The translations under genes were made by a program, and so were the position numbers. The notes beneath the pieces are model-generated. The model searched no databases. It was not told the DNA's origin and worked only from the letters and a program-made list of their open reading frames with translations. 10,199 nt of DNA from Xanthobacteraceae bacterium (GTDB lineage Bacteria; Pseudomonadota; Alphaproteobacteria; Rhizobiales; Xanthobacteraceae): contig JASHSE010000312.1 of assembly GCA_030036975.1 (NCBI GenBank), positions 1-10,199 on the forward strand. The letters are read 5' to 3'. This document shows, piece by piece, positions 1-6,311 of this stretch; the first letter of the stretch is position 1, and each line of letters begins with the position of its first letter.

Positions 1-659
1 TGTTCTCCACCGCCGAGGATGGCCAGACCGCGGTGACGATCCGCGTGTTCCAGGGCGAGCGCGAGATGGCGGCCGACAACAAGCTGCTCGGCCAGTTCGA
101 TCTCATCGGCATTCCGCCGGCGCCGCGCGGCGTGCCGCAGATCGAAGTCACGTTCGACATCGATGCCAACGGCATCGTCAACGTCTCGGCCAAGGACAAG
201 GGCACCGGCAAGGAGCAGCAGATCCGCATCCAGGCGTCGGGGGGCCTCTCCGAAGCGGACATCGAGAAGATGGTCCGCGACGCCGAGGCCCACGCCGAGG
301 AAGACAAGAAGCGCAAGGCGGAAGTCGAGGCGAAAAATCACGCCGAAGCCCTGGTGCACGCCACCGAGAAGGCGCTGGCGGAGCATGGCTCGAAGGTTGG
401 CGAAGCCGACCGCCGGGCCATCGAGAACGCCATGGCCGACTTGAAGGAGGCTCTCAAGGGCAGCGACGCGTCGGCGATCAGCGCAAAGACTAACGCGCTG
501 CAGCAGGCCTCCCTGAAGCTCGGCGAGGCCATGTACAAGCAGGCTGCCGAGCAGCCGGCCGGCGGCTCTGATCCCGGTGCCGAGGGCAAGAAGGACGACG
601 TCGTCGACGCCGAGTTCACCGAGGTCGACGACGACAAGAAGAACAAGAAGTCAGCCTAA
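1..659 (+). CDS. dnaK: Chaperone protein DnaK (Hsp70), C-terminal part, cut by the window start
   Basis: DnaK is the cytoplasmic ATP-driven Hsp70 chaperone; it binds exposed hydrophobic peptides and works with DnaJ and GrpE. The gene enters the window already open, with its first full codon at base 3, and ends at TAA 657-659, leaving about 218 residues. They cover the end of the beta-sandwich substrate-binding domain (GQFDLIGIPPAPRGVPQIEV and DANGIVNVSAKDKGTGKEQ are near-universal DnaK signatures), the alpha-helical lid (GGLSEADIEKMVRDAEAHAEEDKKR onward, rich in Ala, Glu and Lys), a Gly/Pro-rich linker, and an acidic C-terminus ending in EFTEVDDDKKNKKSA, the usual EEVD-like tail of bacterial DnaK. 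A GTG at 33 is only an internal valine codon. dnaJ follows 211 bases downstream, the standard alphaproteobacterial arrangement. The identification is near certain; only the ATPase domain is missing, because of the window edge. Confidence 0.98.
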   Translation, partial: FSTAEDGQTAVTIRVFQGEREMAADNKLLGQFDLIGIPPAPRGVPQIEVTFDIDANGIVNVSAKDKGTGKEQQIRIQASGGLSEADIEKMVRDAEAHAEEDKKRKAEVEAKNHAEALVHATEKALAEHGSKVGEADRRAIENAMADLKEALKGSDASAISAKTNALQQASLKLGEAMYKQAAEQPAGGSDPGAEGKKDDVVDAEFTEVDDDKKNKKSA

Positions 660-699
660 AGCGCACTCGCTCCTGATGTGCAGGTCTTTCACACGGTTC

Positions 700-738
700 A
701 CCTCCCCCCAAGCGGGGGAGGTTGACCGCGGGGCGGTC
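700..738. repeat. GC-rich double hairpin in the dnaK-dnaJ gap (REP-like)
   Basis: Two stem-loops lie back to back 41 bases after the dnaK stop. ACCTCCCCC (700-708) pairs with GGGGGAGGT (714-722) around a 5-base loop, and GACCGC (724-729) pairs with GCGGTC (733-738) around GGG. From memory, sequences of the form CCTCCCCC...GGGGGAGGT recur between genes in many Rhizobiales genomes, so I call it a REP-like dispersed repeat. No T-run follows the stems, so it is not a canonical intrinsic terminator. It could still slow transcription or stabilise the dnaK mRNA end. Confidence 0.6.
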
Positions 739-788
739 GGGAGGGAGGAGTGAATCTCGCGATTTCAGACAATTTGCCGCTATGCCGT

Positions 789-808
789 CCCCTGATCCGC
801 ATCAGGGG
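789..808. other. Perfect 8-bp hairpin upstream of dnaJ
   Basis: CCCCTGAT (789-796) and ATCAGGGG (801-808) form a perfect stem closed by the 4-base loop CCGC, ending 62 bases before the dnaJ start. No T-tract follows, which argues against a simple terminator. It is either part of the dnaJ leader in a dnaKJ read-through transcript, or a processing or attenuation element that lowers dnaJ relative to dnaK. The role is inference; the stem is seen directly. Confidence 0.45.
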
Positions 809-870
809 CGGTGAGATCCTTTGCTTGAGCCAAATGGCTTCCCACATGTCCATCGACTAGGGGAACGGCA

Positions 871-2004
871 ATGGCCAAGCGCTGCTATTACGAGAGCCTC
901 GCAGTCGAGCGCACCGCGAGCGAAACTGAGATCAAGGCGGCTTTCCGCAAACAGGCGATGGCGTGCCATCCGGACCGCCATCCGGGGGACAAGGACGCCG
1001 AGCACCGGTTCAAGGAAATCAACGAGGCCTACGAGGTCCTCAAAGATCCGGACAAGCGCGCGGCCTACGACCGTTTCGGCCACGCTGCCTTCGAGCAGGG
1101 CATGGGCGGTACCGCGGCAGGTTTCGGCGCGGATTTCGCCACCACGTTCTCGGATATTTTCGACGATCTGTTCGGCATGGGCGGCCGCCGCGGCCGCAGC
1201 TCGGGTCGCGAACGCGGCGCCGACCTGCGCTACAACATGGAGATTTCGCTGCAGGAGGCTTACGGCGGCAAGGGCGCACAGATCCGCATCCCGACATCGG
1301 TTACCTGCGAGGCGTGCTCCGGCTCCGGCGCCAAGCCGGGGACCAAACCCAAAACCTGCCCGACATGCGCCGGCCACGGCAAGGTTCGGCACGCCCAGGG
1401 CTTTTTCACCCTGGAACGCACCTGCCCGAACTGCCAGGGCCGCGGCCAGGTCATCGACAGCCCATGCGGCTCGTGCGCCGGCTCCGGCCGGGTCACCCGC
1501 GAGCGCACTCTATCAGTGAATATTCCGCCCGGTGTCGAGGACGGCACACGGATTCGGCTTGCCGGTGAAGGCGAGGCGGGCGTCCGTGGCGGCCCTGCGG
1601 GCGATCTCTATATTTTTCTCTCGATCGGGACGCACCCGTTCTTTCAGCGCGAAGGCGCCGATCTGCATTGCCGCGTGCCGGTCACCATGGTGACCGCGGC
1701 CTTGGGCGGCGAGTTCGAGGTTCCGACCATCGACGGCGGCAAGACGCGCGTCAAAGTGCCGGAAGCCACGCAATCCGGCCAGCGCTTCCGGCTTGCCGGC
1801 AAGGGCATGCCGGTGCTGCGCGCCCGCCAGAGCGGCGACATGTACGTGCAGATCGTGGTCGAAACACCACAGAGCCTCACCAAAAAGCAGCGTGAATTGT
1901 TGATGGAATTCGATCGGCTGTCGTCTACAGTGACACAGCCGGAATCCTCCGGCTTCTTCGGCAAGGTGAAGGAATTTCTCGGCGGCCGCGCCGGTTCAGC
2001 CTGA
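871..2004 (+). CDS. dnaJ: Chaperone protein DnaJ (Hsp40, type I)
   Basis: DnaJ is the cytoplasmic Hsp40 co-chaperone; it delivers unfolded clients to DnaK and stimulates its ATPase. The 377-residue product has the full type I layout. The J domain covers about residues 4-70, with HPD at 33-35. A short Gly/Phe-rich linker (GMGGTAAGFGADF, DDLFGMGG) follows. The zinc-finger region at about 146-206 has four CxxCxGxG motifs (CEACSGSG, CPTCAGHG, CPNCQGRG, CGSCAGSG), with all eight cysteines present. The two C-terminal beta-barrel client-binding subdomains complete the protein. Length matches the family (about 370-380). The ATG at 871 is preceded by AGGGGA (859-864) at a 6-base spacing, which fixes the start. 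The position directly after dnaK supports the assignment over specialised J proteins such as CbpA, which lack the zinc finger. No convincing heat-shock promoter was seen in the 211-base gap, so co-transcription with dnaK is likely. Confidence 0.97.
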   Translation: MAKRCYYESLAVERTASETEIKAAFRKQAMACHPDRHPGDKDAEHRFKEINEAYEVLKDPDKRAAYDRFGHAAFEQGMGGTAAGFGADFATTFSDIFDDLFGMGGRRGRSSGRERGADLRYNMEISLQEAYGGKGAQIRIPTSVTCEACSGSGAKPGTKPKTCPTCAGHGKVRHAQGFFTLERTCPNCQGRGQVIDSPCGSCAGSGRVTRERTLSVNIPPGVEDGTRIRLAGEGEAGVRGGPAGDLYIFLSIGTHPFFQREGADLHCRVPVTMVTAALGGEFEVPTIDGGKTRVKVPEATQSGQRFRLAGKGMPVLRARQSGDMYVQIVVETPQSLTKKQRELLMEFDRLSSTVTQPESSGFFGKVKEFLGGRAGSA

Positions 2005-2070
2005 CGTCCGGCTGGCTGGCCTTTAGGCTTTAAATGTTCTAAATGACAATATTCTGTCGTGTGGGATGCG

Positions 2071-2859
2071 ATGCCTCTGCCCGCCCTGCAAAAATTCGAG
2101 CGCAAGATCGAGCGGCAAATTCGCCTTCTTGAGGCCAGAAAGTATCTCATCGAGCGCAAGATCGATCGGCAAATCCGGCTGTTCGAGCAAAAGCGCGACG
2201 ATATCGGCAAGAAGATCGAGGACCAGATCCGGCAGTTCGAGCGCAACAAGGGCATTCGGCTCGATGACGAAGTGCGCTTCATTCGCTCCTGGATCGAGCG
2301 GCCGCTGACCATCGGCGCGGTCACCCCTTCGGGAAAAATTCTCGCCCGCGCCATGGCGCGCTACGTCGATCCGGAGAGTGAAGGGCCGGTCGTCGAGTTG
2401 GGACCGGGCACCGGTCCGGTGACGGAGGCGCTGGTCGAAGCGGGAGTGGCGCCCTCGCGTTTGGTGCTGGTCGAATTCAATTCGGCTTTTTGCCGGATCC
2501 TGCGCTCACGTTACCCCGAAGCCACGCTCGTGCAAGGCGACGCCTACAGCCTGCGTCGGCTCCTCGCCAGCTTGCTGCTGCAACCGGCGGCGGCAGTGGT
2601 TTCCGGTCTGCCGCTGGTCACCAAGCCGATCCGCGAGCGCGTCCGTTTGATACGCGATGCCTTTGATCTGATGCTGCCGGGTGGGCCGTTCGTGCAGTTC
2701 ACGTACTCGATGGCGGCGCCGCTGCCGAAGCAGCTCGGCGGCTTTTCGGTGGAAGCCTCGAAACGCATCTGGATGAATCTGCCGCCGGCGCGGGTGTGGG
2801 TGTATCGGCAGTCGGAAGTCAGAAATCAGAAGTCGGAAGTCAGAAATTGGATGCCGTGA
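2071..2859 (+). CDS. pmtA: SAM-dependent methyltransferase, PmtA-like phosphatidylethanolamine N-methyltransferase
   Basis: The protein probably methylates phosphatidylethanolamine stepwise to phosphatidylcholine at the inner membrane surface, using S-adenosylmethionine. The class I methyltransferase core starts near residue 75 (RSWIERPLTIGAVTPSG). Motif I is VVELGPGTG (107-115), followed by an acidic residue in LVLVEF, then QGDAYS, SGLPLV and VQFTY, as in the rhizobial PmtA group. From memory, pmtA lies downstream of dnaKJ in Bradyrhizobium, which fits this position. Two things are odd. The first 70 residues hold three 18-residue charged helical repeats, making the 262-aa product longer than the roughly 200-aa Sinorhizobium-type PmtA. 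The last 16 residues or so are encoded by an intergenic palindromic repeat. I chose ATG 2071 (MPLPALQKF); GTG 2059 is in frame and would add four residues, and neither has a strong Shine-Dalgarno. A relative with another lipid or RNA substrate cannot be excluded. Confidence 0.8.
   Translation: MPLPALQKFERKIERQIRLLEARKYLIERKIDRQIRLFEQKRDDIGKKIEDQIRQFERNKGIRLDDEVRFIRSWIERPLTIGAVTPSGKILARAMARYVDPESEGPVVELGPGTGPVTEALVEAGVAPSRLVLVEFNSAFCRILRSRYPEATLVQGDAYSLRRLLASLLLQPAAAVVSGLPLVTKPIRERVRLIRDAFDLMLPGGPFVQFTYSMAAPLPKQLGGFSVEASKRIWMNLPPARVWVYRQSEVRNQKSEVRNWMP
2095..2256 (+). repeat. Three tandem 54-base units encoding an 18-residue amphipathic repeat
   Basis: Within the methyltransferase gene, three in-frame units of exactly 54 bases follow each other (2095-2148, 2149-2202, 2203-2256). 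They encode FERKIERQIRLLEARKYL, IERKIDRQIRLFEQKRDD and IGKKIEDQIRQFERNKGI. The conserved skeleton is (I/F)-x-(R/K)-K-I-(E/D)-x-Q-I-R-x-(F/L)-E. Units 1 and 2 are also close at the DNA level (for example CGAGCGCAAGATCGA is shared), which points to duplication. A helix or coiled coil, basic on one side and Ile/Leu/Phe-rich on the other, is expected. Confidence 0.85.
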
Positions 2860-2927
2860 TAAACTTACATGTCGCGGAATTTCTGGACGCCTTTCTGATT
2901 TCTGAGTTCTAATTTCTGGCTTCTGAA
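2811..2927. repeat. Imperfect long inverted repeat spanning the methyltransferase 3' end and the next start
   Basis: The arm 2813-2846 is nearly the reverse complement of 2892-2925: 28 of 34 positions pair by my hand alignment. The loop is 45 bases. The left arm itself contains a direct repeat of GTCGGAAGTCAGAAAT (2811-2826 and 2832-2847) with a 21-base period. The left arm lies inside the methyltransferase frame; the right arm ends 4 bases before the ATG of the next gene (2930). Its AG/CT-rich, TCAGAA-type composition differs from both neighbours, as expected of an inserted dispersed palindrome. The RNA could fold into a long hairpin that both ends the upstream message and shapes the leader of the next one. 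Confidence 0.8.
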
Positions 2928-2929
2928 GC

Positions 2930-3511
2930 ATGCTTGCTCCAAAAATCCTCGTCATTCCCGGCTCGCTGCGCGTCGGCTCCTACAATGGACGGCTCGCTGC
3001 GCTCGCCGCCAAGGAGCTGGCGCTGGCCGAGGCCGATGTCACCCGCATCTCGCTCGCCGACTATCCGCTGCCGTTGTTCGACGTCGAGATGACCGCCGAA
3101 GTCGGCCCGCCGCAACACGCCGTGCAACTCCAGCGCATGCTGGAAGCGCACCACGGCGTCTTCATGACCAGCCCGGAATACAGCGCTTCGGTGACGCCGC
3201 TCGTCAAAAATACCATCGACTGGCTGTCGCGTGCCCGCGGCCGCGGCGAGCCGACATACGCGGCCTTCAGAAATCGGGTATTTGCCATCGGTGCGGCGTC
3301 GAGCGGTCCGGGCGGCGGTGTGCGTGCACTGTTGGCGCTGCGCCAAATTCTCGAGCTCGGCTGCGGCGCGCTGGTCATCCCCGAGCAGATTGCGGTCGCC
3401 AATGCCGCCGAGGCGTTTGACGATATGGACAATCTCAAGGATGGAAGCGCCGCCGCTGCTTTGAAGACCCTGGCACGCCGGCTGGTCGAACTGACGCGGG
3501 CCATGACGTGA
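2930..3511 (+). CDS. NADPH-dependent FMN reductase family protein (flavodoxin-like fold)
   Basis: The 193-residue protein belongs to the NADPH-dependent FMN reductase / quinone reductase family (ChrR, SsuE and azoreductase relatives), cytoplasmic enzymes that pass hydride from NAD(P)H to FMN and then to quinones or other acceptors. The N-terminal KILVIPGSLRVGSYNGRLA matches the family's GSLRxxSxN phosphate-binding loop. TSPEYSASVTPLVKNTIDWLSR is the typical SPEYxxSxPxxLKNAIDW flavin-site motif. GAASSGPGGGVRALLALRQIL matches the GxxGG-x-R segment that often follows. Length is normal. ATG 2930 gives the expected N-terminus but has only a weak GAAG as Shine-Dalgarno, because an inverted repeat reaches to within 4 bases of it. 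The stop overlaps the GTG at 3508 by 4 bases, so it is probably coupled to pyrF. The substrate cannot be told from sequence. Confidence 0.88.
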   Translation: MLAPKILVIPGSLRVGSYNGRLAALAAKELALAEADVTRISLADYPLPLFDVEMTAEVGPPQHAVQLQRMLEAHHGVFMTSPEYSASVTPLVKNTIDWLSRARGRGEPTYAAFRNRVFAIGAASSGPGGGVRALLALRQILELGCGALVIPEQIAVANAAEAFDDMDNLKDGSAAAALKTLARRLVELTRAMT

Positions 3512-3537
3512 GGAGATGGCGTGAGGAGATTGGCGCG

Positions 3538-4236
3538 ATGCAGCTTAAGCCGCGCGACCGTCTGATCGTCGCGCTCGATCTGCCCTCGGTCGAGGCCGCG
3601 CAGGCCATGGTGGCGCGGCTCGGCGACGCGGTGTCGTTCTACAAGATCGGCTATCAGCTCGCGTATGCTGGTGGATTGGCTTACGTGCCGCGCCTGGCCG
3701 ACGCCGGCAAACAAGTGTTTCTCGATCTCAAGCTGCACGACATCGGCAGCACCGTGGCCGAGGGCGCGCGCAGCGTGGCACGACTCGGCGCGACGTTTCT
3801 TACCGTGCACGCCTATCCGCAAACCATGAAAGCCGCAGTCGAAGCGCGCGAACGCAGCTTGCAAATTCTGGCCGTCACGGTGCTGACCTCGTATGACGAC
3901 GCCGACCTTGCCGCGGCGGGCTACCACGGCAGCGTTGCCGAACTGGTCGCGCAACGCGCTGTGCAGGCGCGTGACATCGGCGTCGACGGCCTGGTCTGTT
4001 CGGGCGCCGAAGCAGGGAAAGTACGCGCCATCATCGGCGGCAAGCTCAAGCTGGTGACGCCGGGCATTCGGCCGGCCGGCGCCGATGCGGGCGACCAGAA
4101 GCGCATCATGACGCCCGCTGCCGCAATTGCTGCCGGCGCCGACTATCTCGTCGTCGGCCGGCCAATCCTTGCGATGCCTGATCCGAGGGCGGCGGCGCAC
4201 GCTATCGTCGAGGAAATTTCACGAACCAAGAACTGA
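3538..4236 (+). CDS. pyrF: Orotidine 5'-phosphate decarboxylase
   Basis: PyrF decarboxylates OMP to UMP, the last step of de novo pyrimidine synthesis, as a cytoplasmic TIM-barrel dimer. The 232-residue product has the landmarks in order: LIVALDLP (substrate Asp on strand 1), FYKIGYQL, the catalytic DLKLHD at 63-68 with Lys65 and Asp68, TVHAYP, LAVTVLTSYD, GLVCSGAEA, and the phosphate-binding end LVTPGIRP...VVGRPI. The common DxKxHDIPNTV here reads DLKLHDIGSTV, so the two residues after HDI differ from the commonest form while the catalytic ones stay. I chose ATG 3538 because GAGGAG (3523-3528) sits 9 bases ahead. An upstream in-frame GTG at 3508 would add 10 poorly conserved residues and overlap the previous stop as GTGA, so coupled initiation there is a possible alternative. 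Confidence 0.96.
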   Translation: MQLKPRDRLIVALDLPSVEAAQAMVARLGDAVSFYKIGYQLAYAGGLAYVPRLADAGKQVFLDLKLHDIGSTVAEGARSVARLGATFLTVHAYPQTMKAAVEARERSLQILAVTVLTSYDDADLAAAGYHGSVAELVAQRAVQARDIGVDGLVCSGAEAGKVRAIIGGKLKLVTPGIRPAGADAGDQKRIMTPAAAIAAGADYLVVGRPILAMPDPRAAAHAIVEEISRTKN

Positions 4237-4251
4237 GAAGGGAGAGCACAA

Positions 4252-4554
4252 ATGGCCAAAGGTTACTGGATCGCCCGTGTCGACGTGCACAACGAACAGG
4301 GTTTCAAGCCGTATGCCGAAGCCAACGGGCCGATCTTCAAAAAGTTCGGCGGGCGCTACGTGGTGCGCGGCGGCCAATATGAGGGTATGGAAGGCACCGC
4401 TCGTTCGCGCAACGTCGTGATCGAATTTCGCGATTACGCCACCGCGCTCGCGTGCTACCGCTCGGCCGAATATCAGGAGAATATCAAACGGCGGCTGCCG
4501 CATGGCACGGTCGATCTCATCGTCATCGAAGGCTACGACGGTCCACAGCCCTGA
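4252..4554 (+). CDS. DUF1330 domain protein, single domain
   Basis: This is a 100-residue protein of the DUF1330 family, small alpha/beta ferredoxin-like (dimeric alpha-beta barrel) proteins of unknown function. Visible family marks are GYWIARVDV at the start, a conserved Tyr in FKPYAEA, FGGRYVVRGG in the middle, EGTARSRNVVIEF, YATALACYRSAEYQ, and the closing VIEGYDGP. There is no signal peptide or membrane segment, so it is probably cytoplasmic. ATG 4252 follows a purine-rich GAAGGGAG about 8 bases upstream, and the gene begins 15 bases after the pyrF stop, so co-transcription is likely. The next gene encodes two further copies of the same domain, 30 bases downstream. The function is unknown; related folds include antibiotic-biosynthesis-type monooxygenases, but no cofactor site can be read from the sequence. 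Confidence 0.9.
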   Translation: MAKGYWIARVDVHNEQGFKPYAEANGPIFKKFGGRYVVRGGQYEGMEGTARSRNVVIEFRDYATALACYRSAEYQENIKRRLPHGTVDLIVIEGYDGPQP

Positions 4555-4584
4555 TCATTGAGCGGGTCTACCGGGAGCAAAAAG

Positions 4585-5217
4585 ATGCCGAAAGGTTATT
4601 GGATTCCGCACGTCGATGTGACGGATGCGGAAGGCTATAAGGCTTATATGGCGGCGACGCCGCCGGCGCATGAGAAATATCGCGGCGTCGCGCTGGTTCG
4701 AGGCGGCAGATGCGAGGTGGTCGAGGGTCGCGCCCGCAGCCGCAACGTGCTGCGCGAATTTCCCGACTACGCTACCGCGCTCGCCTGCTACCGGTCGAGC
4801 GAATATCAGAACGCGCGGCTGCGGCGTCTGCCGCATTCGCAATGCGATTTCATCATCGCCGAGGGCTACGACGGTCCGCAGCCGTCGCAAGGAGTCGCGG
4901 CGCCGCCCGCCACCGCGCGCAAAGGCTATTGGATCGGGCATAGCGATGTAACCGATTTCGACAGCTATAAGCGCTACATGGTCGCCGACCAGGAACCGAT
5001 CGGCCGCTTTGGCGGTCGTTACCTGGTGCGCGGCGGCGCCAGCGAAGTTACCGAAGGGAAGGCGCGAAGCCGCACCGTGGTGCTGGAATTTCCAAGTTAC
5101 GATGCTGCTTTGGCCTGCTACCGCTCGGACGGTTATCAAAAGGCCAAGACGTTTCGCGACGGCAACGCGGAGCTTGATCTCGTCATCGTCGAAGGCTACG
5201 ACGGACCGAAATTTTGA
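4585..5217 (+). CDS. Tandem (two-domain) DUF1330 protein
   Basis: The 210-residue product contains two full DUF1330 domains. Domain A (about 1-103) runs from MPKGYWIPHVDVTD to EGYDGPQP; domain B (about 111-210) runs from RKGYWIGHSDVTD to EGYDGPKF. They are joined by a short Ala/Pro linker (SQGVAAPPATA). Both repeat the core ARSRxVxxEFxxYxxALACYRSxxYQ seen in the preceding one-domain gene. DUF1330 proteins are usually single domains of about 95-100 residues that dimerise, so this looks like a covalent dimer made by duplication and fusion. ATG 4585 is supported by GGGAG (4573-4577) at 7 bases and by matching the neighbour's N-terminus; an in-frame TTG at 4558 would add nine residues of no family character. 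Domain A has lost the FGGRY motif (it reads YRGVALVRGG), so its two halves may have diverged in role. Function unknown. Confidence 0.9.
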   Translation: MPKGYWIPHVDVTDAEGYKAYMAATPPAHEKYRGVALVRGGRCEVVEGRARSRNVLREFPDYATALACYRSSEYQNARLRRLPHSQCDFIIAEGYDGPQPSQGVAAPPATARKGYWIGHSDVTDFDSYKRYMVADQEPIGRFGGRYLVRGGASEVTEGKARSRTVVLEFPSYDAALACYRSDGYQKAKTFRDGNAELDLVIVEGYDGPKF

Positions 5218-5257
5218 ACTTTGTGTTCCACTTGCGGAGAGAGCCCGGGCCGCGCGT

Positions 5258-5289
5258 TGCCGGTGCCACCGCGCTTCGCTATACCGGCA
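5258..5289. other. Inverted repeat in the dapB leader
   Basis: TGCCGGT (5258-5264) pairs with ACCGGCA (5283-5289) around an 18-base GC-rich loop, in the 90-base gap between the DUF1330 fusion and dapB. It ends 18 bases before the chosen dapB ATG. No T-run follows. It could be a leader hairpin of dapB or just part of a dispersed repeat; the sequence does not decide between them. Confidence 0.35.
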
Positions 5290-5307
5290 GCCAGCGGAGC
5301 ACGCCCA

Positions 5308-6135
5308 ATGCCGGCGGCACAGTCTGAAATGCGGGTCATCATCGCCGGCGTCGGCGGGCGCATGGGCCGCACGCTCGTTCATGCCATCGCGGCCAGCAAG
5401 GGGCTGACGCTGGTCGGCGCGATCGAAGCGGCCGGCTCGGCGGTGATCGGCCGCGATGCCGGCGAGCTCGCCGGCCTCGGTGCGAATGGCGTCAAGGTGG
5501 TCAGCGACGCGGCGCCGCTGCTCAAAGACGCCGACGGCTTGATCGAGTTCACCATCCCGGCCGCGACTCTTGCCTTCGCCGAGCTGACCGCCGCCGCCGG
5601 GCTCGTCCACGTCATTGGCACCACCGGGCATTCGGCCGAGGAGGAGAAGGTGATTGCCGCGGCAGCGCGCCGCGCCCGCATTGTCAAATCCGGCAACATG
5701 AGTCTCGGCGTCAATCTGCTCGCGGCGCTGGTCAAACGCGTCGCCAAGACGCTCGACGAGGCCTACGATATCGAAATTCTCGAAATGCACCACGCCAAGA
5801 AGATCGACGCGCCGTCCGGCACCGCACTGATGCTCGGCCGCGCTGCTGCGGCGGGCCGCGGCATCGATCTCGCGCAGCATTCGGTACGCGGCCGCGACGG
5901 CATGACCGGCGCGCGCTGTGCGGGCGACATCGGCTTCGCTTCGCTGCGCGGTGGCACCGTGGTCGGCGATCATACGGTGACATTCGCGGGTCCGGCGGAG
6001 CGCCTCGAGCTCACCCACCGCGCCGAGGACCGCATGATCTTCGCCCGCGGGGCGCTGCACGCCGCGCTCTGGGCGCGCGAGCAGAAGCCTGGGTTTTATT
6101 CGATGGCGGATGTGCTGGGGCTTGCCGAGACTTAA
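5308..6135 (+). CDS. dapB: 4-hydroxy-tetrahydrodipicolinate reductase
   Basis: DapB reduces hydroxy-tetrahydrodipicolinate to tetrahydrodipicolinate with NAD(P)H, feeding lysine and meso-diaminopimelate for peptidoglycan. The 275-residue protein shows the Rossmann loop GVGGRMG (14-20), IEFTIPAAT, GTTGHS, SGNMSLGVNLL, the catalytic signature EILEMHHAKKIDAPSGTA (His161-His162 and Lys165), and the C-terminal GARCAGDIGFASLRGG...GDHTVTFAG...KPGFYSMADVLGL. All active-site residues are present and the length is normal. I chose ATG 5308 (MPAAQSEMRVIIAG) because GGAG (5296-5299) sits 8 bases ahead. ATG 5329 is a possible shorter start, and an upstream TTG at 5221 would add a Pro/Cys-rich, non-family segment. 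It ends the conserved + strand gene run; genes after it look unrelated. Confidence 0.96.
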   Translation: MPAAQSEMRVIIAGVGGRMGRTLVHAIAASKGLTLVGAIEAAGSAVIGRDAGELAGLGANGVKVVSDAAPLLKDADGLIEFTIPAATLAFAELTAAAGLVHVIGTTGHSAEEEKVIAAAARRARIVKSGNMSLGVNLLAALVKRVAKTLDEAYDIEILEMHHAKKIDAPSGTALMLGRAAAAGRGIDLAQHSVRGRDGMTGARCAGDIGFASLRGGTVVGDHTVTFAGPAERLELTHRAEDRMIFARGALHAALWAREQKPGFYSMADVLGLAET

Positions 6136-6189
6136 GGAGCCGACGGTTACGGTGATGCTGCAATAGTCCGGGCCCTGGAGGTATTTGGT

Positions 6190-6214
6190 CGGCCTGTCGA
6201 AAGCAGACAGGCCG
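6190..6214. other. Hairpin downstream of dapB
   Basis: CGGCCTGTC (6190-6198) and GACAGGCCG (6206-6214) make a perfect 9-bp stem with a 7-base loop (GAAAGCA), 54 bases after the dapB stop. There is no T-run after it (CGGCATTGTAG follows), so it is not a textbook intrinsic terminator, but it stands where the housekeeping run ends and could mark or protect the end of that transcript. Confidence 0.45.
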
Positions 6215-6311
6215 CGGCATTGTAGATAAGATCAATCTTCCATCGGTCCGTAATTCAAATGGTACGCGGAGCCCGTGGACTCATCGGCGGCCGCTATGAT
6301 GCCATTCCCGC

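Noticed and set aside
824..847. Possible sigma32 heat-shock promoter upstream of dnaJ (CTTGAG ... CCCACAT)
   Set aside because: The gap of 11 bases is too short for either the E. coli or the alphaproteobacterial RpoH consensus, and the -10 match is poor.
2041..2080. GTG at 2059 as the methyltransferase start
   Set aside because: It adds only four residues (MWDA) without a better ribosome-binding site; ATG 2071 gives the simpler start, though neither is firmly decided.
3061..4200. Long - strand open frame (379 codons) opposite the reductase and pyrF
   Set aside because: Antisense shadow of two genes with clear motifs; no coherent domain pattern.
4555..6060. Long - strand open frame (501 codons) opposite the DUF1330 fusion and dapB
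   Set aside because: Composition is Arg/Ala/Gly/Asp-rich with no family motif, and it is fully antisense to two well-supported genes; high GC keeps such frames open.
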